Counted from the stretch's first letter, positions 18,111-27,213 are shown. The stretch is DNA of 64,000 nt from Archangium primigenium (GCF_016904885.1 NZ_JADWYI010000001.1:806001-870000), one strand, 5' to 3'. Notes: generated from the letters alone by a model not told the origin. Translations and numbers: made by a program.

Positions 18111-18446
18111 ATGTTGAAGCACGAGCTGTCACGAGTCGAGGCGTGGGACGCGGCCGAGGAAGGGGGAGACCGGCCCGATCCTCCCGGGGAGTTCGATGCG
18201 CATGACTCCCCGCGCGGGTTCACCCCCGTGCTCCGCGCGGCCCATCCGCCGCGTGGGCTCAGTTGTTTCCTGCGCGCGGTGGCGTATGACATTCCCGAGC
18301 ACCATGTGAAGCACGGCGCCCTGCTGCTCCTGTCGGACCGGATGAGCGTCCTGCAGGCCCGTCTGGGGACCCGGCCGGTGAGGGCGGCGGGCCTGGTGCT
18401 CGCGGCGCTCGGCGGCGGCTGGCTCTTGCGGCGCCTGCGCACCTGA
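18111..18446 (+). CDS. Small hypothetical protein with C-terminal membrane segment
   Basis: I do not recognise this 111-residue protein. It has an acidic N-terminal part, a central FLRAVAYDIPEHHVKHGALLLLSDRMS segment, and a C-terminal hydrophobic stretch RAAGLVLAALGGGWLLRRL that could anchor it. The ATG at 18111 is preferred because GAGGGGGG lies just upstream; ATG 18093 in the same frame is the alternative. It lies 60 bp after the TPP enzyme on the same strand and may share its transcript. Confidence 0.5.
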   Translation: MLKHELSRVEAWDAAEEGGDRPDPPGEFDAHDSPRGFTPVLRAAHPPRGLSCFLRAVAYDIPEHHVKHGALLLLSDRMSVLQARLGTRPVRAAGLVLAALGGGWLLRRLRT

Positions 18447-18466
18447 GCGTTCGGCCGGAGAGTCCC

Positions 18467-19081
18467 TCACCCGCGCGGGGGCGGTCGGGTCTCGTCGGAG
18501 AGGGCCGTCGTGCCCAGGGCGCGGGCGGCCTCGAGGAACTCGTCGCTCAGGCGCGAGCCCTTCACGGCGCGCGACAGCGACAGGGCGCCGTACATCAGGG
18601 CGAACACCCCGAGCGCCTTGCGGCGCGCCTTCTCCCCGGGCCCCACCAGCGCGGCGAACGCGTGCATGAACCCGGCGAGCTCGCCCTCCAGGGCCCCCTG
18701 GTACGGCTCGCCCTCGCGCGCCACCTCGGGGGCGATGCTCGGCAGCGGGCAGCCCGTCTGGGGATGGTCGCGGTGCTCGCGCGACAGGTAGCGCTCCAGC
18801 ACGAGCAGCGCCGGAGGGCGCGTGCTTCCGCTCTCGGTGGCGCGGGTGAGCAGCCGGTTCCACAGCGTGCGCCCCGTGGCGCGGATGGTCTCGGTGAACA
18901 GCTGCTCCTTGGAGTCGAAGTGGCCGTAGAAGCCCCCCACGGTGAGCCCCGCGCCCTTCATCACGTCCAGCACGGAGCTGGCGCGGATGCCCCGCTCGCG
19001 CAGCAGCGTGGCCGCGGAGGCGAGGATGGCCTCGTGGGAGCGCTGCTTCTGTTCGGCCTTCTGGCTCACCTTCTGGCTCAT
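18467..19081 (-). CDS. TetR/AcrR-family transcriptional regulator
   Basis: The 204-residue protein has a typical TetR N-terminal helix-turn-helix (about 10-60): HEAILASAATLLRERGI, then VMKGAGLTVGGFYGHFDSKE. A ligand-binding all-helical C-terminal domain contains PQTGCPLPSIAPEVA, a pattern of the family that represses reductase or hydrolase genes. Its ATG overlaps the stop of the upstream hydrolase as ATGA, so it is translated from the same message. An inverted repeat in front of the hydrolase is a candidate self-operator. Confidence 0.88.
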   Translation of the reverse strand: MSQKVSQKAEQKQRSHEAILASAATLLRERGIRASSVLDVMKGAGLTVGGFYGHFDSKEQLFTETIRATGRTLWNRLLTRATESGSTRPPALLVLERYLSREHRDHPQTGCPLPSIAPEVAREGEPYQGALEGELAGFMHAFAALVGPGEKARRKALGVFALMYGALSLSRAVKGSRLSDEFLEAARALGTTALSDETRPPPRG

Positions 19082-19827
19082 GCTGTCGCGGGGCTCCCGA
19101 GCGCGCGCACGACCTGTGCCGCGTGCGTCAGGGGTATCATGTGCGCCGCGCCCGGCACGACGGTGACGGTGGCGCCGAACGCCCGGGCGAGCTGCCGGGT
19201 GACCGCCTGGGGCGCCACCCGGGTCCGCTCGCCCAGGAGGATGTGGGTGGGCGGCGGCGCCTCGGCGAGCCAGGCGAGCGGCGTGGTGTCCCGGCGCGCC
19301 TGGTTCATCTCCAGGGCCACTCGGGGGGCGAGCCCGGTGATGACGGCCCGCGCCCGCTCGCCAAGGGCCTCCCAGGAGCCCTCGCCATTCCAGTGCTCCA
19401 CGAAGCCGCGCGCGGCCGCCGCGGGCGCCTCGGCCAGCCGGCGCATGAAGTGCTGATACTGGCCCTCCATCTCGTCGAAGCCCGCCTGCTCGCCGGTGTC
19501 GCGCAGCACGCTGACCAGGACCGGATCGATGAGCGTCAGGCGCGTCACCCGCGCGCCCAGGGCCCGGCGCAGGTGCAGGCCATACAGCGTCCCCAACGAG
19601 TGGGTGACGAGGTGCACGGGGCCTGGCCCCTCGGCGTCGATGAGGGCGCGCAGGTGGGCGACCTCCTCGGCGATGTCGTACGTGGCGCTGGGCGCCGGAG
19701 CGCGGCCGTAGCCGAGCATGTCCGGCGCGAGCACCCGCGCGCCGGTGGGCCCGAGCCCCCGGAGCACCGCGCCCCAGGAATAGGCGCCATTGGCGGAACC
19801 ATGGAGGAGGACGAGGGATTCGCTCAT
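19078..19827 (-). CDS. Alpha/beta hydrolase
   Basis: From the ATG at 19827 the product has 249 residues. It contains the alpha/beta hydrolase motifs LVLLHGSANGAYSW (oxyanion HG), nucleophile elbow THSLGTLYG, a late acidic residue region HILLGERTRV, and the histidine in PGAAHMIPLTH. It should be a soluble esterase, hydrolase or lactonase; the substrate is unknown. It is the first gene of an operon with a TetR regulator. The start was placed after the inverted repeat at 19828-19859, so that the repeat stays in the leader. Confidence 0.82.
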   Translation of the reverse strand: MSESLVLLHGSANGAYSWGAVLRGLGPTGARVLAPDMLGYGRAPAPSATYDIAEEVAHLRALIDAEGPGPVHLVTHSLGTLYGLHLRRALGARVTRLTLIDPVLVSVLRDTGEQAGFDEMEGQYQHFMRRLAEAPAAAARGFVEHWNGEGSWEALGERARAVITGLAPRVALEMNQARRDTTPLAWLAEAPPPTHILLGERTRVAPQAVTRQLARAFGATVTVVPGAAHMIPLTHAAQVVRALGSPATA

Positions 19828-19859
19828 GGATGATGGGGATAATATGATGGGCATCATCC
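19828..19859. promoter_or_regulatory. Candidate TetR operator (nested inverted repeats)
   Basis: GGATGATG (19828-19835) and CATCATCC (19852-19859) form a perfect 8-bp inverted repeat with a 16-bp spacer. Inside its right half is a second repeat, ATGATG-GG-CATCAT at 19844-19857. The element touches the hydrolase ATG, so a bound repressor would block transcription of the hydrolase-TetR operon. TetR binding is inferred from position. Confidence 0.45.
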
Positions 19860-20045
19860 GTCAAGGCTTTGGGAAGTGGCGTGACTTCCGGTGTTTGGGT
19901 TGCCGTGGAGGGGGAAACGCTTTTCCCGGCGTGGGGTGTTGGGCGTCCGGAAGGGCGTGGGACGGCCAACGGGCGCACACGACGCCGATGCGGAAGGCGA
20001 TGTGGGTGCTTTTCTCCACGCGACCCGTCCCCGAGGCGGAGCGCG

Positions 20046-20061
20046 CGTGGCACGCGGCTGG
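20046..20061 (+). promoter_or_regulatory. Sigma-54-type promoter (-24/-12) before the NlpC/P60 gene
   Basis: TGGCACG-CGGC-TGGCA matches the consensus TGGCACG-N4-TTGCA with one mismatch. The -24 GG (20047-20048) and -12 GC (20059-20060) have the required 12-base offset. Transcription would begin near 20072, about 28 bases before the proposed start codon. Myxobacteria use many sigma-54 promoters. Confidence 0.5.
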
Positions 20062-20099
20062 CAATTCCCCCTGGTGCAACGCTCAAGGGGGGTCGCTCG

Positions 20100-20885
20100 T
20101 TGGTCCGCGGAACGCTTCGCAATGTGGTCGTCACGTGCCTGATTGGAGCTGTCGGGACGGCATCGGTCGTGGGGGTGGATCGCATCACCTCCGAGTGGGC
20201 CCGGGCCCGGAAGCAGGCCCGGCGGACGACGGCGGCCCCCCCGGCGGCCGAGGCTCCGGCGCCCGCGGGGGTGCCGGCGCCCAAGGCGGCCCGCCCCTCG
20301 GGGGCGAAGACGCCGCTCCTGTTCGCGCTGGACACCCAGGCCTCGGTGACGCGCGCGCTCTGGGGCGAGCACGTGGCGCGGCGCGCGGCGGGCCTGGTGG
20401 GCCGCTCGGTGATTCCGGCCAAGGTGCCCAATGACTGCTCGGGGCTGGTGCGCGTGGCCTACTACGCGGTGGGCGTGGAGCTGCTGCACCGGCCGCGGCG
20501 CGAGGAGAACGCCGTCACCGCCATCTACCGGCGCGCCGAGGCGCTGGGCGCGGTGCACCGGGGCAAGCCCCACGTGGGCGACCTCATCTTCTTTCGCGAG
20601 ACGTATGACCGCAACGCGGACGGCCGGCGCAACGATGGCCTCACGCACATCGGCATCGTCGAGTCGGTGGCGCCCACCGGCACCGTCACCTTCGTGCACC
20701 GCGTGGGCCCGGGCGTGATGCGCAGCCGGGTGACGCCGCGCCAGCCCGCCGTGTACAGCCGGGGGGGCCGCGTCCTCAACGATCTGCTGCGCCGGGAGGA
20801 AGGGGGCGAGCGGGCTCGGCTCACGGGCGAGCTGTTCGTGGGCTACGCCGCCGCGGGCCGCCTGGGCGCGCTGGACGCCCGGTGA
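20100..20885 (+). CDS. NlpC/P60-type cell-wall peptidase, exported
   Basis: From a TTG at 20100 the protein has 261 residues. It starts with a hydrophobic segment NVVVTCLIGAVGTASVVGV that acts as a signal or anchor. An Ala/Pro-rich linker follows, and then an NlpC/P60 domain. The catalytic Cys113 is in NDCSGLVRVAYY, His183 in LTHIGIVES, and a third polar residue in TFVHRVG. Such enzymes cut D-Glu-mDAP bonds in peptidoglycan stem peptides. The TTG was chosen because it follows a purine-rich AAGGGGGG and a sigma-54-like promoter; a nearby GTG is possible. The intergenic region upstream (19860-20045) holds nothing else I can identify. Confidence 0.75.
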   Translation: MVRGTLRNVVVTCLIGAVGTASVVGVDRITSEWARARKQARRTTAAPPAAEAPAPAGVPAPKAARPSGAKTPLLFALDTQASVTRALWGEHVARRAAGLVGRSVIPAKVPNDCSGLVRVAYYAVGVELLHRPRREENAVTAIYRRAEALGAVHRGKPHVGDLIFFRETYDRNADGRRNDGLTHIGIVESVAPTGTVTFVHRVGPGVMRSRVTPRQPAVYSRGGRVLNDLLRREEGGERARLTGELFVGYAAAGRLGALDAR

Positions 20886-20941
20886 AGTCTTGTAGGGCGC
20901 CGGGTCCGTGAACACCTTCCCGCGACGACAGGGGAGGGGTC

Positions 20942-22210
20942 ATGGGGCGAGAGCGAAGCGCGTGGCTGCTGCTGGCCGTGGGTCTGGGAGTGAGCGCCTG
21001 TGGAAGCCCGTCCCCCTCGCCCGTTGAGCCCCCGGAGTCGGTGGAGCGGCCGGGCCCCGGCCCGGAGGAGGTTCCGGTGACGCCGCCGCCCGCGCCCGCG
21101 ACGCCGCCTGTCACGGGAGGCACGCCGCCGCCGACCTCCGGGAACGGGGACGGTGGAACCGTGTCCGAAAACGAGGGATCCCCCACTTTACCGCCACGCG
21201 CGTGCATTCCGTGGACGCGCCCGACGCCGCCGGTCCGGGCCACGGCGTGCGGGTCCGTCTCCGTGTTCGCGGATGGCTCCACCGAGCGCGCCCGGTATGA
21301 CGCCGACAGCCGCCCCCTGGAGGTGCGCAGGTTCAAGAGCGACGGCACGCTCGACTCGGTGGAGACGCGCAGCTGGAGTGGAGGGCTCCCGCGACTGTTC
21401 CGGCGGGAGGAGCAGGGGGGCGGCTGGTTCACCCAGACGGAGTGGACCTACGAGGGCCAGCGGCTGCTGCGGCGGGTGGACTCGCGCTCGTATGGCGGCC
21501 CGATAACGTATGACTATGTCTACGCCGCCCAGGGCCGCCTCGAGCGCGTCGTGCGCCAGGAGCCGGAGGACACCGTCACGAGTCTCTACACCTACGACGC
21601 GAACGGGCGCCTGGTGGGCATCGCCGACGCGCCGGGCGAGGGCTGGCTGTGCGGCCAGGACGACAGCCGCTGCGCGACCTTGTCCTACTGGCCCAACGGG
21701 AAGCTCCAGCGCCACGAATGGGAGACCGGGAAGATGAACTTCGAGGAGGTGTTCGACGAGGCGGGTCGGCTCGTCGGCTCGCTCGAACAGGATCCCGAGC
21801 GCCGGTGGCGCCGCCAACTGGCGTACGACGCGGCGGGGCGGGTGCGCTGGGAGTGGCGCGAGTTCTCCCGGTACGACTGGGTGACCACCTCGGTCCGCGA
21901 CACCGTCCAGGACGCGGCGGGGTGGCGCGAGCGGTTCGTGGAGGAGCTGGCGGACTACGTGTGTGGCATCCGCCGGCCGGGCTGCGAGCCAGAGCGGAGC
22001 TCCGTGCACGTCACCCGCCGCGCCACCTTCTTCTGTGGCACCCGGATCGTCGCGCTCGACGAGTGGGACGGCGACCAGGACGGCGGGGTGGATGCCACGC
22101 GCACGCACGAGCGCGATGACGCGGGCCGGCTGGTGCACGAGGAGTACTCGGGCACGCCGGGGTTGGATGACGGGCCGGTGCGGCGCGACTTCACCTACAC
22201 GTGCGAGTGA
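20942..22210 (+). CDS. YD-repeat-like surface lipoprotein
   Basis: The 422-residue protein begins with a lipoprotein signal peptide ending in the lipobox VSAC (Cys20). A Pro-rich spacer of about 60 residues follows. The rest is built of irregular YD/RHS-like repeats, for example FADGSTERARYDADSRPL, YTYDANGRLVG, EVFDEAGRLVGS and LAYDAAGRVRWE. There is no RHS core autocleavage motif and no toxin tip, so it looks like a small beta-strand surface protein rather than an RHS toxin. It has a strong ribosome-binding site (GGGGAGGGG). The role is unknown. Confidence 0.7.
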   Translation: MGRERSAWLLLAVGLGVSACGSPSPSPVEPPESVERPGPGPEEVPVTPPPAPATPPVTGGTPPPTSGNGDGGTVSENEGSPTLPPRACIPWTRPTPPVRATACGSVSVFADGSTERARYDADSRPLEVRRFKSDGTLDSVETRSWSGGLPRLFRREEQGGGWFTQTEWTYEGQRLLRRVDSRSYGGPITYDYVYAAQGRLERVVRQEPEDTVTSLYTYDANGRLVGIADAPGEGWLCGQDDSRCATLSYWPNGKLQRHEWETGKMNFEEVFDEAGRLVGSLEQDPERRWRRQLAYDAAGRVRWEWREFSRYDWVTTSVRDTVQDAAGWRERFVEELADYVCGIRRPGCEPERSSVHVTRRATFFCGTRIVALDEWDGDQDGGVDATRTHERDDAGRLVHEEYSGTPGLDDGPVRRDFTYTCE

Positions 22211-22225
22211 GGCGGACGGCGCCGC

Positions 22226-22987
<762 letters not shown>

Positions 22988-23073
22988 GGGGGTTCTCCTC
23001 GGAGGACGGGGTGGACGGCGACGGGCGCACTCTACTCCGGGCCGAGGGGCGGGGGCTCCGGAGGAGCACGGGT

Positions 23074-23559
23074 TTACACGGATTTGAGCGTGCACAGGGG
23101 TTGGAGGGCGGAGTCGTAGATGCCCTCACCCGACACGAACACCACTCCGTCGCACGTGCGGGCCACGTGCGCTTCGGTTGCATCCAACATCTCCCACGCA
23201 TCGTCTGTCATGTGCGTCGGCTCGACTTCGACGGTGATGAGTTGTCGGCTGCTTTGTATCCGTCGGATGAGCGCGGAATGACTTGATTCCAAGTCGGCAT
23301 CGCGAAGTGTCTGAGTGATCTCGTCCAAGGAACTCGCCAGGACGGCGTGTGTCGCGCGATGAAAGATGATGGGGTGTGTATTGCCTGGGGGGTGCACCTC
23401 GAGCCGTTCCCAGTCTGGATGGACCGCGATGGGGTCATTCGGATCAGGATCGAAACGAGGGGCCACGGGGAAGAAATATCCTTCGTGGATGAACTCGCCA
23501 ATCGCCTTCCGGGTCATCGGTTGTTCGGAGTGGCACAGGATGCGGAGATAGTGGCTCAT
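23074..23559 (-). CDS. Unknown protein, last gene of a coupled trio; candidate immunity protein
   Basis: I do not recognise this 161-residue acidic, soluble protein. It begins SHYLRILCHSEQPMTRKAIGEFI and contains HPDWERLEVHPPG and a VEVEPTHMTDDAWEMLDATEA region. It has no signal peptide or membrane segment. Its ATG overlaps the stop of the preceding gene (ATGA at 23556-23559). A small acidic cytosolic protein coupled directly behind an exported protein with an endonuclease-like C-terminus is the usual layout of an immunity gene. That role is an inference from position and composition only. Confidence 0.5.
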   Translation of the reverse strand: MSHYLRILCHSEQPMTRKAIGEFIHEGYFFPVAPRFDPDPNDPIAVHPDWERLEVHPPGNTHPIIFHRATHAVLASSLDEITQTLRDADLESSHSALIRRIQSSRQLITVEVEPTHMTDDAWEMLDATEAHVARTCDGVVFVSGEGIYDSALQPLCTLKSV

Positions 23560-24194
23560 GGACAGACTCGTGTATCGACGACGCTGGGATCTTCTCCGAA
23601 GCGATACAGGATTCGCTTGGAGAGGTCTATCTTGTCGACGAAGAGCAGCGTGTCGTGCTTGCCCAGGTGGACGAGTTCTTTCTTCAACTTCGACCGCACG
23701 TCGGCGCGAGGGATTCCGCTTTTCAGCATCTCGTCGACCTCGACATAATCGATTCCTCCTGAGGTGTTGGGCCTGTAGAGGTCGACGAAGTTGTCGCCCA
23801 GGCGCGTGTTCTCCGTGTTGATGAATCCTTCCTCCGTGAGCCGCTGCCGGGTCGTGACTTGGGCGGGTCCACCCGAACGGCCAGGTCGTCCTCCCCGTGA
23901 AGCGGGATCGAAGTAGGCGGACTTCCATTTGCCGAAATCGAGCACCTCATGGACCTGCTTGCCAGCGGTGTGTTGTTCGTGGAGGTAGCGTTGATATCGC
24001 CACGAGGCCGCGTTCAATGCTTCGAGCGGCGGCTTGGGTCCTTGCGGAGGCGGAGGAGGCCATTCGACATCGTGGACTGGAGAGGGGGTCGTTTGGGTTC
24101 GAGCACTTGCGGCACGGCTTTCAGATGAGGCTCCTGCCATCACTCCCTTGACGATGACCCCGGCCATCAAGGCGTTCACTCCGCTCAATATCAT
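23556..24194 (-). CDS. Unknown protein with N-terminal hydrophobic segment and possible nuclease-like C-terminal domain
   Basis: From the ATG at 24194 the protein has 212 residues. A hydrophobic start LSGVNALMAGVIVKGVMAGA is followed by a Pro-rich linker and a compact C-terminal domain. That domain carries VHEVLDFGKWKSAYFDP, TEEGFINTENTRLGDNFVDLY, IDYVEVDEML and a Lys/Arg-rich VRSKLKKELVHLGKHDTLLFVDKID. The spaced acidic residues (NFVDLY ... YVEVDEM) and basic helix resemble restriction-endonuclease-like folds, but I cannot assign a family. The start overlaps the stop of the upstream gene (ATGA). In this frame the codons upstream of the ATG also read as sensible helical sequence (RGLQQRARELGLETR). 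A single longer gene broken by a frameshift near 24240 is therefore possible. Confidence 0.5.
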   Translation of the reverse strand: MILSGVNALMAGVIVKGVMAGASSESRAASARTQTTPSPVHDVEWPPPPPQGPKPPLEALNAASWRYQRYLHEQHTAGKQVHEVLDFGKWKSAYFDPASRGGRPGRSGGPAQVTTRQRLTEEGFINTENTRLGDNFVDLYRPNTSGGIDYVEVDEMLKSGIPRADVRSKLKKELVHLGKHDTLLFVDKIDLSKRILYRFGEDPSVVDTRVCP

Positions 24195-24628
24195 CCTGGT
24201 TTCGAGCCCGAGTTCCCTGGCGCGCTGCTGTAAGCCGCGCCAAGCGCCGTACGAAGCCGGATGCCGCCTGGCTGCTCCTTGGAGAGGAAATCGAGGAAGG
24301 CCCAATTGGGGAGACAACTCCCCGATAGCTCGCGATAGACAGGAATCGCGCAGGACAACGCGTGGGTCCGATCGGCCACGGCGCGGCCGATTTCGGGAAA
24401 ATGCTGGGTCTCGAGTTCGTGGAAGACCTGTGTTGCACGCGGATGGCCTTGGGCCGCCTCGACGTGGAGTTGCTCGAGGAGCGGGGCGCGCTGGACCAGG
24501 GCTTGGACCGCGGCCGCGTGTTCGTCGCGGATGTGCCCTTGGGTGTCACAGTAGCTGTCGTAATCCAGGCTGAGAACCGAACCGACCAGGAGAACAAGAG
24601 TGGCTGTTGCGAGTGCGAGCGAGGACAT
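24191..24628 (-). CDS. Unknown exported protein, first gene of a coupled trio
   Basis: The 145-residue product starts with a signal peptide or anchor (SSLALATATLVLLVGSVLS). It continues as a helical, Cys-containing domain with YDSYCDTQGHIRDEHAAAV, FHELETQHFPEIG and LSGSCLPNWAFLDFLS. The last ~20 residues (from about AAYSSAP) look unlike a folded domain. The neighbouring frame at that point looks more natural, which raises the possibility of a frameshift joining this gene to the next. The stop overlaps the next start as ATGA. I do not recognise the family and no ribosome-binding site is obvious. Confidence 0.45.
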   Translation of the reverse strand: MSSLALATATLVLLVGSVLSLDYDSYCDTQGHIRDEHAAAVQALVQRAPLLEQLHVEAAQGHPRATQVFHELETQHFPEIGRAVADRTHALSCAIPVYRELSGSCLPNWAFLDFLSKEQPGGIRLRTALGAAYSSAPGNSGSKPG

Positions 24629-24768
24629 GGATTTGGACAGGCCGGAGGCAAGATGGGGACGTGATGAATGGGTCTTACCCGCGCTTGGCGCACGTGGGGG
24701 ACTGTGCGGCTGGTCCTCCGACCGGTGGGGGATGTTCGCTTGCCGTGTCCGGCGATAGGCTCGGCCCC

Positions 24769-25905
24769 ATGCGCCTTCCTTCCCAACGCCACCTGTTCGA
24801 CCTGCCCGAGGGCCTCGTCTGGCTCAACTGCGCGTACATGTCGCCCCAGTCGCGGACCGTGGGGGACGCGGGCCGCGAGGCCATCGAGCGCAAGGCCTCG
24901 CCCTGGCGCGTGCGCCCCGAGGACTTCTTCGCCGAGTCCGAGGCCCTGCGCCGGCTCTTCGGCACGCTCGTGGAGGCGGACGCCGAGGGCGTGGCCCTCA
25001 TCCCCTCGGTGAGCTACGGCATGGCGGTGGTCGCCGCCAACGTGCCCGTGCAGGTGGGCCAGCGGCTGCTCGTGCTCGCCGACGAGTTCCCCTCCAACGT
25101 GTACCCCTGGCGCGAATTGGCCCAGCGCTCGGGCGGGCAGGTGGTGACGGTGCGCCGGCCCCGGGACGGGGACTGGACCCAGGCCCTGCTCGCGGAGCTC
25201 GACGAGCGCACGGCCCTCATCGCCGTGCCCCACGTGCACTGGACGGACGGGGGCCTCGTGGACCTGGAGCGCGTGGGCGCGCGCGCGCGGGAGGTGGGCG
25301 CGGTGCTCGCGGTGGATGGCACCCAGTCCGTGGGGGCGCTGCCCCTGAGCGTGGCGCGCGTGCGCCCGGACTTCCTCGTCACCGCGGGCTACAAGTGGCT
25401 CATGGGGCCCTACAGCCAGGGCTACCTCTACGTGGCGCCCAGGTGGCGTGACGGCCGGCCCCTGGAGCACAACTGGCTCACCCGCGGCGGCAGCGAGGAC
25501 TTCGCCCGGCTCGTGGACTACCGCGACGACTTCCAGCCCGGCGCCCGCCGCTTCGACGTGGGCGAGCGCAGCAACTTCGTGCTCGTGCCCATGGCGCTCG
25601 CGGCGCTGCGGCAGGTGCTCGCCTGGGGGGTGGAGGACATCCAGACCACGCTGCGGGTGCTCACCGAGCGCGTGGCCCGGGGCGCGCGCGAGATGCGGCT
25701 CGAGGTGGCCGAGGAGCACCTGCGCGGCGGGCACCTGGTGGGCATCAAGCGCTCGGGCGGCTATGGGGCCGAGGTGGCCAGCCGGCTCGCCGCCCGGCAG
25801 GTGTTCGTGAGCGTGCGCGGTGACAGCCTGCGCGTGTCCCCCCACCTGTACAACTCGGAGGCGGACGTGGACCGCCTCCTCGAGGAGCTGGACGCGCTCG
25901 TGTGA
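24769..25905 (+). CDS. Class V PLP-dependent aminotransferase
   Basis: The 378-residue protein opens with LFDLPEGLVWLNCAYMSPQS, the normal class V start. It has VLAVDGTQSVGALPL around residue 180 and the PLP-lysine K209 in VTAGYKWLMGPY. FDVGERSNF and a C-terminal RGDSLRVSPHLYNSEADVDR follow, as in cysteine desulfurase/kynureninase/isopenicillin-epimerase relatives. No mobile-loop cysteine typical of NifS/IscS is seen, so a sulfur-transfer role is unlikely. The substrate is unknown. The ATG at 24769 fits the family's start. Confidence 0.85.
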   Translation: MRLPSQRHLFDLPEGLVWLNCAYMSPQSRTVGDAGREAIERKASPWRVRPEDFFAESEALRRLFGTLVEADAEGVALIPSVSYGMAVVAANVPVQVGQRLLVLADEFPSNVYPWRELAQRSGGQVVTVRRPRDGDWTQALLAELDERTALIAVPHVHWTDGGLVDLERVGARAREVGAVLAVDGTQSVGALPLSVARVRPDFLVTAGYKWLMGPYSQGYLYVAPRWRDGRPLEHNWLTRGGSEDFARLVDYRDDFQPGARRFDVGERSNFVLVPMALAALRQVLAWGVEDIQTTLRVLTERVARGAREMRLEVAEEHLRGGHLVGIKRSGGYGAEVASRLAARQVFVSVRGDSLRVSPHLYNSEADVDRLLEELDALV

Positions 25906-25918
25906 GCGCGCCCCGCTC

Positions 25919-25932
25919 GAGCCCGGGGGCTC
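25919..25932. terminator. Bidirectional hairpin between convergent aminotransferase and glgC
   Basis: GAGCCC-GG-GGGCTC forms a perfect 6-bp stem that overlaps the glgC stop codon and lies 13 bp after the aminotransferase stop. The 25-bp gap between the two convergent genes contains nothing else. No T-run follows. Confidence 0.35.
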
Positions 25933-27181
25933 ACTCGAACTTGTAGCCCTTGGGCACCACGGTGATGCCGTTGTCCGTCACCGTGAAGCCGCGCGCCTTG
26001 TCCGCCGCCAGGTCGTAGCCCACGCGCGCGTTGGGCGGCACGGTCACGCCCTTGTCGATGATGCTGTTCTTGATCTGCGCGTGCCGGCCCACCACCACCT
26101 CGTCGAAGAGGACCGAGCGCTCCACGAGCGAGTAGGAGTTCACGCGCACCCGGCGCGACAGGATGCTCTCGCGCACCGTGCCGCCGGAGATGATGCAGCC
26201 GCCGGCCACCATGGAGTTGAGGGCGCGGCCCATGCGCTCGCCCGACTCGTGGACGAACTTGGCCGGAGGGCTGAACTCCACCGCCGTGCGCAGCGGCCAC
26301 TCGGGGTTGAACACGTCGAACTCGGGGTTCACGGACACCAGGTCCATGGAGGCCTCGTGGTAGGCCTCGAGCGTGCCCACGTCGCGCCAGTAGGTGTTGA
26401 GCTGGGTCTGGCCGGGGATGGGGTTGGAGTGAAAGTCATACGCCTGGATGTGGTAGCCGTCGCGCAGCGCGCGCGGCAGCACGTCCTTGCCGAAGTCGTG
26501 CTGGCTGCCCTCGGTCTTGGCGTCGATCTCCAACAGCTCGTCGAGCACCTTCCGCTTGAAGATGTAGTTGCCCATGCTCGCGAGCGCGTGCGTGGGTTTG
26601 CTGGGCATGGGCGGCGGGTTCTTCACCTTCTCCTGGAAGTCGGTGACGCGGCCCCGGCCGTCGATCTGCATCACGCCGAAGCGGTGCGCCTCGGCCAGCG
26701 GCGTGGGGTAGGCGGCGATGGTGATGTCCGCGCGCGAGGACTCGTGCACCTCGCGCATGTGCGCGACGTTCATCTTGTAGATGTGGTCCCCGGAGAAGAT
26801 GGCCACGTCGTCCGCGTTGTAATTATTCACCAGGTGGAGGTTCTGGTAGATGGCGTCCGCGGTGCCGCGGTACCACACCGGGCCCAGCTCCTCGTACAGG
26901 TACATCTGCGCCGGCACGAGCGTGATGAAGTAGTCGGCCAGGAGGCCCGAGCCGAAGCGCCAGCCGCGCTGGATGTGCTCGGTGAGCGACTGGGCCTTGA
27001 ACTGCGTGAGCACGTAGACCGAATACACGCCCGAGTTGAGGAAGTTGCTCAGGGCGAAGTCGATGATGCGGAACTTGGACCCGAACGGCACGGCGGGCTT
27101 GGAGCGCCTCGACGTGAGTGGTGCCAGTCGCGTGCCTTGTCCGCCCGCGAGAATCATTCCCAGGATGCGCTTGCTGCTCAT
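25931..27181 (-). CDS. glgC: Glucose-1-phosphate adenylyltransferase (ADP-glucose pyrophosphorylase)
   Basis: The 416-residue protein has [13 protein letters not shown] at 11-23 for nucleotide binding, [28 protein letters not shown], and [10 protein letters not shown]. It ends in a left-handed beta-helix type domain ([27 protein letters not shown]). It makes ADP-glucose, the glucosyl donor for glycogen synthesis, from glucose-1-phosphate and ATP in the cytosol. A phosphoglucomutase gene, which makes its substrate, lies 0.7 kb away on the other strand. The length is normal. Confidence 0.95.
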   Translation of the reverse strand: MSSKRILGMILAGGQGTRLAPLTSRRSKPAVPFGSKFRIIDFALSNFLNSGVYSVYVLTQFKAQSLTEHIQRGWRFGSGLLADYFITLVPAQMYLYEELGPVWYRGTADAIYQNLHLVNNYNADDVAIFSGDHIYKMNVAHMREVHESSRADITIAAYPTPLAEAHRFGVMQIDGRGRVTDFQEKVKNPPPMPSKPTHALASMGNYIFKRKVLDELLEIDAKTEGSQHDFGKDVLPRALRDGYHIQAYDFHSNPIPGQTQLNTYWRDVGTLEAYHEASMDLVSVNPEFDVFNPEWPLRTAVEFSPPAKFVHESGERMGRALNSMVAGGCIISGGTVRESILSRRVRVNSYSLVERSVLFDEVVVGRHAQIKNSIIDKGVTVPPNARVGYDLAADKARGFTVTDNGITVVPKGYKFE

Positions 27182-27207
27182 GGTGGAGTGAACCCCCTCG
27201 TCTGTTC

Positions 27208-27213
27208 ACTATA
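27208..27213 (-). promoter_or_regulatory. Possible -10 element of glgC
   Basis: TATAGT on the minus strand lies 26 bp before the glgC ATG and stands out in this GC-rich spacer. No convincing -35 box is present at the right distance. The rest of the 267-bp spacer to 27448 holds no gene I can support. Confidence 0.25.

Noticed and set aside
20942-22210. YD-repeat gene as an RHS toxin
   Set aside because: It is too short, has a lipoprotein signal, no RHS core cleavage motif, no variable toxin tip and no immunity gene.
24769-25905. Class V aminotransferase as a cysteine desulfurase supplying FdhD
   Set aside because: The active-site cysteine loop of NifS/IscS/SufS enzymes is not visible, and the N- and C-terminal blocks fit the isopenicillin-epimerase/kynureninase side.
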